Shown here: positions 43,861-54,243 of the stretch, one piece after another
Layout: every line of letters starts with the position of its first letter
How positions within the stretch are numbered: the stretch's first letter is position 1
Assembly (NCBI GenBank): GCA_022448525.1
Contig: JAKVCX010000004.1
Location: 62,001-126,000, forward strand
DNA: 64,000 nucleotides
Source of the DNA: Tenacibaculum sp.
GTDB lineage: Bacteria > Bacteroidota > Bacteroidia > Flavobacteriales > Flavobacteriaceae
Direction of reading: 5' to 3'
Position numbers and translations under genes: made by a program
The notes under the pieces: model-generated
Databases searched by the model: none
Told to the model about the DNA's origin: nothing
What the model saw: only the letters and a program-made list of their open reading frames with translations

Positions 43861-44985
43861 ATGGCAAAACAAGATTATTACGAAATATTAGGAGTTTCAA
43901 AATCGGCTACTCAAGCAGAAATTAAAAAGGCATATCGTAAGATGGCTATTAAATACCATCCAGATAAAAATCCTGATAATAAAGAAGCTGAAGAGAAATT
44001 TAAATTATGTGCTGAAGCTTATGAAGTTTTAAGTGACGAGCAGAAAAAGGCACGTTATGATCAATTCGGACATGCTGCATTTGAAGGCGGTGGCGGCTTC
44101 GGTGGTGGCGGTGGAATGAATATGGATGATATATTCAGTCAGTTCGGTGATATTTTTGGTGGAGCTTTTGGTGGAGGCTTTGGTGGTTTTGGTGGCGGAG
44201 GTCGCCGTCAAGCTAGAGTTAAAGGAGGTAACTTACGAATAAGAGTAAAACTTACTTTAGAAGAAATAGCAAAAGGTGTTGAAAAGAAAGTAAAAGTAAG
44301 ACGTAAAGTTCAAGCTGACGGAGTTACATATAAAACTTGTCCAACTTGTAATGGGTCAGGTCAAGTTATGAGAGTTACGAATACCATTTTAGGAAGAATG
44401 CAAACCGCTACAACTTGTAGTTCTTGTCAAGGAGCTGGTGAAGTTATTGATAAAAGACCAAGTGAAGCAGATGCACAAGGAATGGTAATGAAAGAAGAAA
44501 CTGTTTCAATAAATATTCCTGAAGGAGTAACTGAAGGAGTACAACTAAAAGTAGGTGGGAAAGGAAATGAAGCGCCAGGAAAAAACTCTATTCCGGGAGA
44601 TTTACTAGTACTTATTGAAGAAGTTCAACACGATACGTTAAAAAGAGAAGGCAGTAATATTCATTACGATTTGTATATTAATTTTTCAGAAGCTGTTTTA
44701 GGAACTTCAAAAGAGATAGAAACAGTTACAGGAAAAGTTAAGATTAAAATTGATGCAGGAACTCAGTCTGGAAAAATTTTAAGATTAAAAGGGAAAGGTT
44801 TACCAAGTATCGAAAGGTATGGAAATGGTGATTTCTTAATCCATATTAATGTATGGACTCCTCAAGAATTAACTAAGGAGCAAAGAAAGTTTTTTGAGTC
44901 AATGTTAGGAGATGATAATTTTTCTCCAAACCCTCAAAAATCTGATAAATCATTCTTCGAAAAGGTGAAAGATATGTTTTCATAA
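43861..44985 (+). CDS. dnaJ: Chaperone DnaJ with only two zinc motifs
   Basis: The 374-residue DnaK co-chaperone has a J domain ([26 protein letters not shown]), a Gly/Phe-rich linker (about 76-115), a reduced Cys-rich region, and the two C-terminal beta domains. Canonical DnaJ has four CxxCxGxG motifs; here only CPTCNGSG and CSSCQGAG remain (about residues 160-195), so one of the two zinc sites is missing. The two remaining motifs are positioned like the inner pair. This looks like a lineage feature rather than damage, because the frame is intact. Confidence 0.95.
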   Translation: MAKQDYYEILGVSKSATQAEIKKAYRKMAIKYHPDKNPDNKEAEEKFKLCAEAYEVLSDEQKKARYDQFGHAAFEGGGGFGGGGGMNMDDIFSQFGDIFGGAFGGGFGGFGGGGRRQARVKGGNLRIRVKLTLEEIAKGVEKKVKVRRKVQADGVTYKTCPTCNGSGQVMRVTNTILGRMQTATTCSSCQGAGEVIDKRPSEADAQGMVMKEETVSINIPEGVTEGVQLKVGGKGNEAPGKNSIPGDLLVLIEEVQHDTLKREGSNIHYDLYINFSEAVLGTSKEIETVTGKVKIKIDAGTQSGKILRLKGKGLPSIERYGNGDFLIHINVWTPQELTKEQRKFFESMLGDDNFSPNPQKSDKSFFEKVKDMFS

Positions 44986-45011
44986 AAATTAATTTTTTTT
45001 CCTGTTTTTTA

Positions 45012-45041
45012 TTGTTACATGGAAAAAATATAATATATTTG
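45012..45041 (+). promoter_or_regulatory. Canonical -33/-7 promoter between dnaJ and rnpB
   Basis: TTG (45012-45014), a 19-base spacer and TATATTTG (45034-45041) match the Bacteroidetes housekeeping promoter. Transcription should start near 45047. Confidence 0.6.
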
Positions 45042-45042
45042 T

Positions 45043-45118
45043 AGTATCTAGGAGACGTCCTAGATACTTTTTCTTTTTCATAGCAATTTTCCCACTCAAT
45101 CTTTGAGTGGGTTTTTTT
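45043..45118 (+). ncRNA. Possible small RNA or double attenuator upstream of rnpB
   Basis: Directly after the promoter at 45012-45041 come two stems: AGTATCTAGGA/TCCTAGATACT (45043-45068, loop GACG, then T4) and CCCACTCAA/TTGAGTGGG (45091-45111, then T7). A transcript from the promoter would be about 70 bases and end at the second stem. Alternatives are a tandem terminator of dnaJ or a leader that attenuates rnpB. No family is recognised. Confidence 0.4.
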
Positions 45119-45141
45119 ATGAAGAAACTTTTTAAAATATT

Positions 45142-45447
45142 AAGCAGATCAGTCTTATCGCTAGAGTTACTAAACTTTAGAGGAAAGTCCGGACACCAAA
45201 GAGTAAGCATAGCGGATAACATCCGTCCAGTGTAAACTGAGGACAAGTGCAACAGAAAGAATGTACAGGTAATGCTGTAGTGAAACCAGGTAAACTCTAT
45301 GCGGTGCAATGCCACGTATATTAGAGCTTGAGTGCTACTCGCACGATTCTAAGGGGTAGGCAGATAGATTTTATGAGTAATCATAAACCTAGATAAATGA
45401 TAAGAACTTTTTAAGTTACAGAATCCGGCTTATTGATCTGCTTTTTT
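45142..45447 (+). ncRNA. rnpB: RNase P RNA (class A)
   Basis: This is the catalytic RNA that trims the 5' ends of tRNA precursors. Conserved pieces are GAGGAAAGTCCGGAC near the 5' end, CAACAGAAAG, GTGAAACCAGGTAAACTC, GGGGTAGGCAGAT, and ACAGAATCCGGCTTA near the 3' end. The terminal P1 helix forms between AAGCAGATCA (5') and TTGATCTGCTT (3'), followed by a T-run. No separate promoter is obvious between the stem-terminator at 45111 and the 5' end. The stretch 45448-45705 contains only the acnB promoter. Confidence 0.95.
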
Positions 45448-45641
45448 CTTTATCAGCTTATTTAGAATAAGTTTAAGGTATGATGAAATAAAAAAATCAC
45501 ATCAAAATTATCAACTTGACAATATTTTAACTTTTTAAAGGTGTTAAATCTTAGTTATTCGTAAAAATAACAGTTTTAATTATTGATAATTTACTTATTT
45601 CGAAGTTTCATTGTTTATTTTCAAAATATTAGCTAAAGTCG

Positions 45642-45649
45642 TACTTTTG
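45642..45649 (+). promoter_or_regulatory. -7 box of acnB
   Basis: TACTTTTG fits TAnnTTTG and gives a leader of about 50 bases before the ATG at 45706. Confidence 0.45.
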
Positions 45650-45705
45650 TATGATTGAAATTAACGAAAACGATTTCATAACAGCCTTTAACATTAAAAA
45701 GATTT

Positions 45706-48483
45706 ATGAACACTTACAAAGATTACATTCAAGAAATTGAAGAGAGAAATAGTCAAGGTTTACATCCAAAACCAATCGATGGAGCGGAATTATTAAGTGA
45801 GGTAATTGCACAAATAAAAGATGCTAACAACCCACATAGAAAAGATTCTCTTCACTTTTTTATATATAATACTTTACCAGGTACAACTAGTGCAGCTGGT
45901 GTAAAAGCTAAGTTTTTAAAAGAAATCATTTTAGGAGAAACTATAGTAGATGAAATTTCTTCTGAGTTTGCTTTTGAGCAGTTATCTCATATGAAAGGAG
46001 GTCCTTCGGTAGAAGTACTTTTAGATTTAGCTTTAGGAAATGATGATGCAATCGCAAATGAAGCGGCTAAAGTATTAAAAACTCAAGTGTTTTTATATGA
46101 AGCGGATACTGAACGCTTAGAAGAAGCAATGAAGTCTGGAAGCGCTATTGCTAAGGAAATTATCGAGAGTTATGCACAAGCGGAGTTCTTTACGAAGTTA
46201 CCTGAGATAGATGAAAAGATTGAAGTTGTAACATATATAGCAGGTGTTGGAGATATTTCTACAGATTTACTTTCACCAGGTGCAGATGCACATTCAAGAT
46301 CAGATCGTGAGTTACATGGTCAATCTATGTTTGAGCATAATAAAGATATGCAAAATGAATTATTAGCATTACAAAAACAACATCCAGATAAAAGAGTAAT
46401 GTTAATTGCGGAGAAAGGAACAATGGGAGTTGGTTCTTCTCGTATGTCTGGTGTTAATAACGTTGCATTATGGACAGGAATCCCTTCTAGTCCTTATGTA
46501 CCTTTTATCAATATTGCACCAGTAATTGCTGGAACAAACGGAATCGCTCCAATCTTCTTAACTACTGTGGGTGTAACTGGAGGTATTGGAATCGATTTAA
46601 AGAATTGGGTGAAGCAGAAAGATGAGAATGGTAATACTATCGTTGATGAAGAAGGAGATCCAATATTAAAAGAGGTTTATTCTGTTAAAACGGGTACTGT
46701 TCTTACTATTAATACTAAAGAAAAGAAATTATACAACGGAGATGAAGAATTGAAAGATATCTCAACTGCATTAACTCCTCAAAAAATGGAGTTTATTAAA
46801 GCAGGAGGTTCTTACGCAGTAGTTTTCGGTAAGAAATTACAAACTTTTGCTTGTAAAGTTTTAGGAATAGATGTTCCTCAAGTATATGCTCCTTCTAAAG
46901 AAATTTCTATTGAAGGTCAAGGATTAACTGCAGTAGAGAAAATTTTCAATAGAAACGCTGTTGGAAATACTCCAGGAGTTACGTTACATGCTGGATCAAA
47001 TACTCGTGTTGAAGTTAATATCGTAGGTTCTCAAGATACTACGGGATTAATGACTTCTCAAGAGTTAGAAATGATGGCTGCTACAGTAATTTCTCCAATC
47101 GTAGATGCTGGATATCAATCAGGATGTCACACAGCTTCTGTTTGGGATGACAAGTCTAAAGCGAACATTCCAAGATTAATGAAGTTTATGAATGACTTCG
47201 GTTTAATCACAGGGCGTGATCCTAAAGGGGTTTACCATGCAATGACTGATGTAATTCACAAAGTATTAAATGATATTGCAGTTGATGATTGGGATGTTAT
47301 TATCGGTGGAGATTCTCACACGAGAATGGCAAAAGGTGTTGCTTTCGGAGCAGATTCTGGAACAGTAGCTTTAGCATTAGCAACAGGTGAGGCAACAATG
47401 CCAATTCCTGAGTCAGTTAAAGTAACTTTCAAAGGAGGAATGGTTCCTTACATGGATTTCCGTGATGTAGTTCACGCTACACAACAACAAATGTTAGATC
47501 AGTTTGAAGGAGAGAATGTATTCCAAGGAAGAATTATCGAAGTGCACATTGGTACATTAACTTCTGATCAAGCATTTACATTTACAGATTGGACTGCTGA
47601 AATGAAGGCTAAAGCTTCTATCTGTATTTCAGAAGATGAAACATTAATCGAATCATTAGTAATTTCTAGAGATCGTATTCAAATTATGATCGACAAAGGA
47701 ATGGATAATGAGAAGCAAGTGTTACAAGGTTTAGTTGATAAAGCTAATAATCGTATTGCTGAATTAGAGTCAGGAAGCAGACCAGCTTTAAGACCAGATG
47801 CTGATGCTAAATATTATGCAGAAGTTGTTATTGACTTAGACAAGATTGTTGAGCCAATGATTGCTGATCCAGATGTAAATAACGAAGATGTTTCTAAACG
47901 TTATACTCACGATAATATTCAACCTTTATCTTTCTACGGAGGAACTAAGAAAGTTGATTTAGGATTTGTTGGATCTTGTATGATTCACAAAGGAGATATG
48001 AAGATTTTAGCTCAGATGCTAAAGAATATTGAGGCTCAACAAGGTGAAGTTAAATTTAATGCACCATTAGTTGTAGCACCACCAACATATAACATTGTTG
48101 ACGAGTTAAAAGCAGAAGGTGACTGGGATGTTTTAGCTAAGTATTCTGGATTTGTATTTGACGATGATGCACCAAAAGCTGCAGCACGTACAAAATATGA
48201 AAACGTTTTATATTTAGAGCGTCCAGGATGTAACCTTTGTATGGGTAACCAGGAAAAAGCGGAGCCAGGAGATACTGTAATGGCAACTTCGACACGTCTA
48301 TTCCAAGGTCGTGTTGTAAGAGATTCACAAGAGAAAAAAGGAGAATCTTTATTATCATCTACTCCTGTAGTTGTATTATCTTCAATTTTAGGAAGAACTC
48401 CAACATTAGAAGAATATCAAGCTGCAGTTGAAGGAATTGTGTTAACTAAATTCAAGCCTTCACAAAAGCTTTTAGTTGTATAA
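45706..48483 (+). CDS. acnB: Aconitate hydratase B (bifunctional AcnB type)
   Basis: AcnB interconverts citrate and isocitrate in the TCA cycle and also hydrates 2-methylaconitate. The 925 residues have the AcnB order: N-terminal HEAT-like domain (LPGTTSAAGVKAKFLKEI), swivel domain (GVGDISTDLLSPGADAHSR, GTMGVGSSRMSG), then the catalytic domain with GSCMIHKGD and RPGCNLCMGNQEKA, which supply the three Cys ligands of the 4Fe-4S cluster. The gene ends in a strong terminator, and a second, unrelated-family aconitase follows 131 bases on. Confidence 0.95.
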   Translation: MNTYKDYIQEIEERNSQGLHPKPIDGAELLSEVIAQIKDANNPHRKDSLHFFIYNTLPGTTSAAGVKAKFLKEIILGETIVDEISSEFAFEQLSHMKGGPSVEVLLDLALGNDDAIANEAAKVLKTQVFLYEADTERLEEAMKSGSAIAKEIIESYAQAEFFTKLPEIDEKIEVVTYIAGVGDISTDLLSPGADAHSRSDRELHGQSMFEHNKDMQNELLALQKQHPDKRVMLIAEKGTMGVGSSRMSGVNNVALWTGIPSSPYVPFINIAPVIAGTNGIAPIFLTTVGVTGGIGIDLKNWVKQKDENGNTIVDEEGDPILKEVYSVKTGTVLTINTKEKKLYNGDEELKDISTALTPQKMEFIKAGGSYAVVFGKKLQTFACKVLGIDVPQVYAPSKEISIEGQGLTAVEKIFNRNAVGNTPGVTLHAGSNTRVEVNIVGSQDTTGLMTSQELEMMAATVISPIVDAGYQSGCHTASVWDDKSKANIPRLMKFMNDFGLITGRDPKGVYHAMTDVIHKVLNDIAVDDWDVIIGGDSHTRMAKGVAFGADSGTVALALATGEATMPIPESVKVTFKGGMVPYMDFRDVVHATQQQMLDQFEGENVFQGRIIEVHIGTLTSDQAFTFTDWTAEMKAKASICISEDETLIESLVISRDRIQIMIDKGMDNEKQVLQGLVDKANNRIAELESGSRPALRPDADAKYYAEVVIDLDKIVEPMIADPDVNNEDVSKRYTHDNIQPLSFYGGTKKVDLGFVGSCMIHKGDMKILAQMLKNIEAQQGEVKFNAPLVVAPPTYNIVDELKAEGDWDVLAKYSGFVFDDDAPKAAARTKYENVLYLERPGCNLCMGNQEKAEPGDTVMATSTRLFQGRVVRDSQEKKGESLLSSTPVVVLSSILGRTPTLEEYQAAVEGIVLTKFKPSQKLLVV

Positions 48484-48506
48484 TTAGCAACTATCATAAA
48501 TATTAT

Positions 48507-48537
48507 AAGCTCAAGTTTTTAAACTTGAGCTTTTTTT
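48507..48537 (+). terminator. Terminator after acnB
   Basis: Stem AAGCTCAAGTTT/AAACTTGAGCTT with a very short loop and T7 tail. Confidence 0.85.
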
Positions 48538-48581
48538 ATGGAGTTAATTTATAAGAAATTTCTATTCATTTTTTTGCTAAA

Positions 48582-48598
48582 TTAGTCAGACTGATTAA
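48582..48598. promoter_or_regulatory. Near-palindrome upstream of the second aconitase
   Basis: TTAGTCAG-A-CTGATTAA has 7 of 8 matching arm positions and ends 16 bases before the ATG. It might be an operator, but the evidence is only its symmetry and location. Confidence 0.3.
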
Positions 48599-48614
48599 AA
48601 ACAACTCAAATTTT

Positions 48615-50882
48615 ATGGCTTTCGATATAGAAATGATAAAAGAGGTTTACAGTAAAGTAGTAGAGCGAGTAGATGCTGCTCGTAAAATTACAGGTAAGCC
48701 CTTAACTTTAGCAGAGAAAATATTATACACACATCTTTGGGATGGAAATCCTACAAAAGCTTTTCAAAAAGGAAAGGATTATGTGGATTTCGCACCTGAT
48801 AGAGTGGCTTGTCAGGATGCAACGGCGCAAATGGCATTATTACAGTTTATGCAAGCAGGAAAAGCAAAAGTAGCAGTTCCAACTACCGTACATTGCGATC
48901 ACTTAATTCAAGCAAAAAATGGTGCAAGTAGTGATTTACAAAATGCATTAAATACAAGTAACGAGGTTTTCAATTTTTTAGAATCGGTTTCTAATAAGTA
49001 TGGAATTGGATTTTGGAAGCCAGGAGCTGGAATTATTCACCAAGTAGTTTTAGAAAATTATGCGTTCCCAGGTGGAATGATGATTGGTACTGATTCTCAT
49101 ACTGTGAATGCAGGAGGATTAGGAATGGTTGCCATCGGAGTAGGTGGAGCAGATGCAGTTGATGTTATGGCTGGAATGCCTTGGGAATTAAAATTTCCAA
49201 AATTAATTGGAGTAAAGTTAACTGGTAAATTATCCGGTTGGACAGCTCCTAAAGATGTTATATTAAAGGTTGCAGAAATCCTAACTGTTAAAGGAGGAAC
49301 TGGAGCAATAGTTGAGTATTTCGGACCTGGTGCAACAGCAATGTCATGTACTGGAAAAGGAACTATTTGTAATATGGGAGCGGAAATTGGTGCAACAACT
49401 TCCACTTTTGGTTATGATGAGTCTATGGAACGTTATTTACGTGCTACAGATAGAGAAGATGTTGCGGATGCAGCAAATGAAGTGGCGAGTTATTTAACCG
49501 CAGATCCTGAAGTATATACTAATCCAGAGCAGTATTTTGATCAAGTTATAGAAATTAATTTATCAGAGTTACAACCATTATTAAACGGACCATTTACTCC
49601 TGATTTATCTACTGTAGCTGGTAGTGATATGACAGCAAAAGCAAATGCTAACGATTGGCCATTAAAGGTGGAGTGGGGTTTAATCGGATCTTGTACAAAT
49701 TCTTCATATGAAGATTTATCTCGTGCTTCTTCTATAGCTCAACAAGCTTTAGATAAAGGATTAAAAACCAAAGCAGAATTTGGTATTAATCCAGGATCAG
49801 AACAAGTTCGTTATACTGCTGAGAGAGATGGAATTTTACAGGTTTTTGAAAAATTAGATGCAACTATTTTTACAAATGCTTGTGGGCCTTGTATTGGTCA
49901 GTGGGCGCGTTATGAAGATCCAAAAAATGCACCAAAAAATAGTATTGTTCATTCTTTCAATCGAAACTTTGCTAAGCGTGCCGATGGAAACCCGAATACA
50001 CATGCATTCGTTGCTTCTCCAGAATTAGTTGCTGCAATTGCAATTGCGGGAAGATTAGATTTCAATCCGATAACAGATAAATTGATTAATGATAATGGTG
50101 AAGAAGTAATGTTAGATGAGCCAACGGGTTGGGAATTACCTCCAAAAGGATTCGAAGTAAACGAAAACGGTTATTTAGAACCTGTTGCTGATGGAAGTGG
50201 AGTAGTAGTTTCAGTTGATCCAAATTCTGAACGATTAGAATTATTAACTCCATTTACACCAATTGGTAATGAGATTAAAGGTGCAAAACTATTAATCAAG
50301 GCTTTTGGAAAATGTACAACAGATCATATTTCTATGGCTGGTCCGTGGTTACGTTACAGAGGACATTTAGATAATATTTCTAATAACTGTTTAATTGGAG
50401 CGGTAAATGCTTATAATAAACAAACCAATTTTGTTAAAAGTCAAATTGATGGAGAGTATGATGCAGTTCCTAAAACGCAAAGAGCGTACAAAGCAGCTGG
50501 AATTCCAACTGTTGTAGTTGGTGATCACAATTATGGAGAAGGTTCCTCTCGTGAGCACGCAGCAATGGAACCACGTCATTTGGGAGTAGTGGCAGTAATT
50601 GTAAAATCATTTGCACGTATTCACGAAACTAACCTAAAGAAACAAGGAATGTTAGGTTTAACTTTTGATAATGAAGCTGATTATGATTTAATTCAGGAAG
50701 ATGATACGTTTAACTTTTTAGATTTACATGAATTCGCTCCTGGAAAACCATTAACAATAGAGGTTGTTCATGCTGATGGTAGTAAGGATACGATTAGAGT
50801 AAATCATACGTATAACCAAGGTCAAATAGAATGGTACAATGAAGGTTCAGCGTTGAATTTGATAAAAAAACAAAACGCTTAA
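48615..50882 (+). CDS. Aconitate hydratase, mitochondrial-like type
   Basis: The 755-residue aconitase belongs to the mitochondrial/AcnA-like branch: [48 protein letters not shown] (first cluster Cys), ACGPCIGQW (second and third Cys), then the swivel domain with [22 protein letters not shown]. It performs the same TCA reaction as AcnB immediately upstream, so the strain has two non-orthologous aconitases in tandem, each with its own terminator, which suggests separate regulation. Confidence 0.95.
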   Translation: MAFDIEMIKEVYSKVVERVDAARKITGKPLTLAEKILYTHLWDGNPTKAFQKGKDYVDFAPDRVACQDATAQMALLQFMQAGKAKVAVPTTVHCDHLIQAKNGASSDLQNALNTSNEVFNFLESVSNKYGIGFWKPGAGIIHQVVLENYAFPGGMMIGTDSHTVNAGGLGMVAIGVGGADAVDVMAGMPWELKFPKLIGVKLTGKLSGWTAPKDVILKVAEILTVKGGTGAIVEYFGPGATAMSCTGKGTICNMGAEIGATTSTFGYDESMERYLRATDREDVADAANEVASYLTADPEVYTNPEQYFDQVIEINLSELQPLLNGPFTPDLSTVAGSDMTAKANANDWPLKVEWGLIGSCTNSSYEDLSRASSIAQQALDKGLKTKAEFGINPGSEQVRYTAERDGILQVFEKLDATIFTNACGPCIGQWARYEDPKNAPKNSIVHSFNRNFAKRADGNPNTHAFVASPELVAAIAIAGRLDFNPITDKLINDNGEEVMLDEPTGWELPPKGFEVNENGYLEPVADGSGVVVSVDPNSERLELLTPFTPIGNEIKGAKLLIKAFGKCTTDHISMAGPWLRYRGHLDNISNNCLIGAVNAYNKQTNFVKSQIDGEYDAVPKTQRAYKAAGIPTVVVGDHNYGEGSSREHAAMEPRHLGVVAVIVKSFARIHETNLKKQGMLGLTFDNEADYDLIQEDDTFNFLDLHEFAPGKPLTIEVVHADGSKDTIRVNHTYNQGQIEWYNEGSALNLIKKQNA

Positions 50883-50910
50883 ATTTCTAAATATTAAATA
50901 TTATAAAAGA

Positions 50911-50936
50911 AAGTGCAGTAATTAACTGCACTTTTT
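50911..50936 (+). terminator. Terminator after the second aconitase
   Basis: Stem AAGTGCAGT/ACTGCACTT with loop AATTA and a T-run. Confidence 0.85.
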
Positions 50937-50972
50937 TATTTTTGGAAGATATGTATGTTTTAAATCAATCTC

Positions 50973-52346
50973 TTGAAAAATATTAAAATTCCGCACGCTT
51001 TAACCTTATTGTTTCTAATAATTTTATTGGTTTCAGCGCTTTCTCATAAAATACCAGCAGGTAAGTTTGAACGTGTTTTAATAGATGGGAAAAATACAGT
51101 AATCCCAAACTCTTATACTAAAATAGAGAGTTCTCCAATTGGCTTTTTTGATATATTCAAGGCAATTCCTTTAGGTTTTCAGACAGCAGTTAATATTATT
51201 TTTATTGTTTTAGCTGGAGGAATTATGTTTGGGGTTATCGAGAAATCAAAAGCTATTGAAAATGCTGCTGGTACATTAGTTAGAAAATTAGGAAACGAAA
51301 AGAGATATTTAATCGTATTCTTGATTACATTTTTTTATGGAGCATTAGGCGTGTTCGTAGGTTACGAGCATAATATTGCTATGATTCCAATTGCTGCTGT
51401 ATTAAGCATTGCAATTGGCGGTGATTTGATTTTAGCTGCAGGAATTTCTGTCGCTGCTGTTACGATTGGTTTTGGTTTATCGCCAATCAATCCATACACA
51501 GTGGGTATTGGTCATAAATTGGCAGAACTTCCTTTGTTTTCAGGAGCATTATTAAGAACACTATTGTGTATTACTGCCCTGTTTATTCTTGCAATGTATA
51601 ATATTCGATATTTAAAGAAAATATCAGATTCACCAGCTAAATCCTTAGGTAAAGGCTTAGATGAAAGTGGAATTCAATTGTCTAAACCAATATCAGAATA
51701 TAGAATTACTGGTATTAATATTCTTGTTTTAACCATTTTCATTGTTGGGTTAGGAGTTATTGTGTGGGGAGTGTTTTCCTACAAATGGTATTTTATTGAG
51801 TTATCGGCAATATTTTTAATCATTTCAATTTTAGTAGGATTAGTAACTAGAATGGATCAAAATACATTTAGTGAAACAGTTCTAAAATCAGTTTCTAAAG
51901 CGGCTCCTGGTGCATTTATGGTTGGTTTTGCCACAACTATAAAAGTATTGATGGATATGAGTAATATTGGTGATACAATTTCTTATGAAATGTCTAATAT
52001 CTTGCAGGGATTGCCTCAATTTTTTGCAGCTGTAGGAATGTCTATTTCACAAGGTGTTATCAACTTGTTTATTCCTTCTGGAAGTGGGCAAGCGCTAGCA
52101 ACATTACCTGTAATGATTCCATTAGGTGAAGTTTTAGGATTAACTCGACAAACAACAATATTAGCATTTCAAATAGGTGATGGAGTTACAAATTTGGTAA
52201 ATCCAACTTTAGGAGGGTTGATCGGAATGCTTAGTATGTGCAGAGTTCCATTGAACAGATGGTTCAAATTTATTTTACCGTTAGTGATGATAATATTAGT
52301 ACTTTCATGGACGGTTTTAACAATTGCTACTTTTATAAATTATTAG
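50973..52346 (+). CDS. YfcC-family (DcuC/ArcD-superfamily) membrane transporter
   Basis: The 457-residue integral membrane protein has about 11-12 helices: an early PAGKFER loop after helix 1, VNIIFIVLAGGIMFGVIEKS, FYGALGVFVGYEHNIAMIPI, GFGLSPINPYTVGIGHKLAEL and LFIPSGSGQALATLPVMIPL. These fit the YfcC/C4-dicarboxylate or amino-acid antiporter family. The start is TTG at 50973; in-frame ATGs just upstream run into a stop. It is followed after one base by an ArgE-like deacylase, so the substrate may be an N-acyl amino acid or a dipeptide (inference). Confidence 0.86.
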   Translation: MKNIKIPHALTLLFLIILLVSALSHKIPAGKFERVLIDGKNTVIPNSYTKIESSPIGFFDIFKAIPLGFQTAVNIIFIVLAGGIMFGVIEKSKAIENAAGTLVRKLGNEKRYLIVFLITFFYGALGVFVGYEHNIAMIPIAAVLSIAIGGDLILAAGISVAAVTIGFGLSPINPYTVGIGHKLAELPLFSGALLRTLLCITALFILAMYNIRYLKKISDSPAKSLGKGLDESGIQLSKPISEYRITGINILVLTIFIVGLGVIVWGVFSYKWYFIELSAIFLIISILVGLVTRMDQNTFSETVLKSVSKAAPGAFMVGFATTIKVLMDMSNIGDTISYEMSNILQGLPQFFAAVGMSISQGVINLFIPSGSGQALATLPVMIPLGEVLGLTRQTTILAFQIGDGVTNLVNPTLGGLIGMLSMCRVPLNRWFKFILPLVMIILVLSWTVLTIATFINY

Positions 52347-52347
52347 A

Positions 52348-53496
52348 ATGACAGCGAAAGAGATATTAGCAAAACTTGTTAGTTTTGATGTATTAAGTAA
52401 ACAAAATAATCTTGATTTAGTAAACTGGATTACTGACTATATAAAACAGTATAATATTGAAACTGTTTATGTTTACAATGAAGAAAAAACTCAGGCTTCA
52501 TTGCATTGTAGAATTGGACCGGCATTAGACGGCGGGATAATTCTTTCGGGACATACGGATGTTGTTCCTGTAAAAGGACAACCTTGGGATACCAATCCTT
52601 TCGAACTTGTTGAAAAAGAAGGCAAGCTATATGGAAGAGGAGCTTGTGATATGAAAGGTTACTTAGCTTGTTTTTTATCAGTTTTACCTAAGATGGTTCA
52701 AGCAGATTTGTCTGTTCCAATCTATTTTGCCATTTCATATGATGAAGAAATTGGTTGTTTAAGAGCTCCTGAATTAGCTGAACATATTAATTCTTATTAT
52801 TCCGAAAAGCCGAAGTATGCAATTATTGGAGAACCTTCTATGATGCAACCTATTGTTGGTCAAAAAGGAGTTTTATATGTTGAAACAACGGTTAATGGAA
52901 GCCAGGGGCATAGCAGTAGAATAGAAAAAGAAGTTAGTGCTATACATGAAAGTACTAGGTTGATTTTATGGCTTGAAAATAAAATGAAAGCGTTGGCTTC
53001 GAAAACAAGAAATGAATCTTTTTTACCACCTCATTCAACATTGCATGTCGGACAAATAAAAGGAGGAATTGCTACAAATGTTGTTGCTGGAAGTACAGTT
53101 TTTCAATGGGATGTAAGATCTATTCCTGAAGATAGTATAACCGATATTGTAAATGATTTTCAAGAGTATTGTAACGAACTTCAAGAAGAGAAAAGAAAGC
53201 TTTTTCCTGATTTTAAAATTGAAAATGAATTGTTGCATCCACCTGTACCTGGATTACAAACCGATGAAGATGCATCTGTAGTTGGTTTAGTTTCAGAAAT
53301 ATCAGGTAATAATACTCCTAGTTATGTTGCATATGCAACTGAAGCAGGACAATTTGCTGAAGCTGGTTTTGAAAGTATTATTTGTGGTCCAGGTTCAATT
53401 GAACAAGCACATAGGGCTAATGAATTTGTTTCAATAGAGCAATTAAACCTTGGTGTTCAAATGATTGAGAATCTAGTTGAAAAAATAAGTAAATAA
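52348..53496 (+). CDS. Acetylornithine deacetylase-like M20 peptidase
   Basis: The 382-residue ArgE/DapE-family metal hydrolase has LSGHTDVVPVKGQPWDTNPF (first metal His and Asp), YGRGACDMKGYLA (bridging Asp), ISYDEEIGCLRAP (catalytic Glu pair), GEPSMMQPIVGQKG, and a dimerisation domain with GSQGHSSRIE. Similarity to ArgE (N-acetylornithine deacetylase) is clear, but the pairing with a transporter gene rather than arg genes suggests catabolism of imported N-acetylated compounds as an alternative. Confidence 0.88.
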   Translation: MTAKEILAKLVSFDVLSKQNNLDLVNWITDYIKQYNIETVYVYNEEKTQASLHCRIGPALDGGIILSGHTDVVPVKGQPWDTNPFELVEKEGKLYGRGACDMKGYLACFLSVLPKMVQADLSVPIYFAISYDEEIGCLRAPELAEHINSYYSEKPKYAIIGEPSMMQPIVGQKGVLYVETTVNGSQGHSSRIEKEVSAIHESTRLILWLENKMKALASKTRNESFLPPHSTLHVGQIKGGIATNVVAGSTVFQWDVRSIPEDSITDIVNDFQEYCNELQEEKRKLFPDFKIENELLHPPVPGLQTDEDASVVGLVSEISGNNTPSYVAYATEAGQFAEAGFESIICGPGSIEQAHRANEFVSIEQLNLGVQMIENLVEKISK

Positions 53497-53571
53497 ACTT
53501 TCAAAATTTCATCAATTCTATTGTAAGGAATTTACTATTTTAAGGACATACTATTATAAACTTGCAGAACT

Positions 53572-54243
53572 ATGAGTGCTTTATGGTATTTTGAAGATGT
53601 AAATCTCTTTAAAATATTGTGTCCACATAAGTATCCAGCGTACAAAAAGGAACACGATATTGATAAGTATAAAAAGAGTGATTACATTTATTTTACTGAT
53701 GATAACGCTAATAAAATCTACCTTATAGATAAAGGTAAGGTTAAGTTAGGTTATTATACTGAAGATGGGGAGGAAGTCATTAAAGCCATATTAACCAAAG
53801 GAGAAATTTTTGGTGAAAAAGCACTTTTAGGTATTGATAAAAGAAATGAATTTGCACAATCCATAGACAATACAACTTCAATTTGTCCAGTATCAAAAGA
53901 TACCATGTTTCAATTAATGCGTGAAAATGCTTCTATTAGTTTTAAGATTTATAAATTCATCGGTCTTAGAATAAAAAGACTAGAACGTAGATTAGAGCTT
54001 TTACTATTTAAAGATGCTAAAACACGTTTAATGGAATTTTTAGATGAACTTTGTGAAGACTATGGATATGAATGTGATCAAACAGGTGATCATGTTATTA
54101 AACATCCATATACACAGAAAGATATAGCTTCGTTAATTGGTACTTCACGTCCTACATTAAATTCATTATTGAACGAATTAAAACACAACGAAATCATTGA
54201 TTTTAATAGAAAAGAAATCAGATTATTGAAAAAAACTGCCTAA
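53572..54243 (+). CDS. Crp/Fnr-family transcriptional regulator
   Basis: The 223-residue regulator has a cyclic-nucleotide-binding-type beta-barrel (about 25-125: KIYLIDKGKVKLGYYTEDGEEVI, KGEIFGEKALLG), a dimerisation helix (IGLRIKRLERRLELLLF) and a winged HTH whose recognition helix is in YTQKDIASLIGTSRPTLNSLLNELK. The cAMP-contacting RxS motif of Crp is not evident, so the ligand is unknown. Just after its stop codon lies TGTAA-N6-TTACA, a site with CRP-like geometry in front of the next gene. Confidence 0.9.
   Translation: MSALWYFEDVNLFKILCPHKYPAYKKEHDIDKYKKSDYIYFTDDNANKIYLIDKGKVKLGYYTEDGEEVIKAILTKGEIFGEKALLGIDKRNEFAQSIDNTTSICPVSKDTMFQLMRENASISFKIYKFIGLRIKRLERRLELLLFKDAKTRLMEFLDELCEDYGYECDQTGDHVIKHPYTQKDIASLIGTSRPTLNSLLNELKHNEIIDFNRKEIRLLKKTA

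Noticed and set aside
44989..45315. Open frame of 108 codons on the minus strand
   Set aside because: It lies antisense across the rnpB gene and two stem-loop elements, has a composition unlike real proteins here, and no promoter.
49097..49405. Minus-strand open frame of 102 codons inside the second aconitase
   Set aside because: Pro/Ala-rich antisense shadow of a highly conserved enzyme gene.
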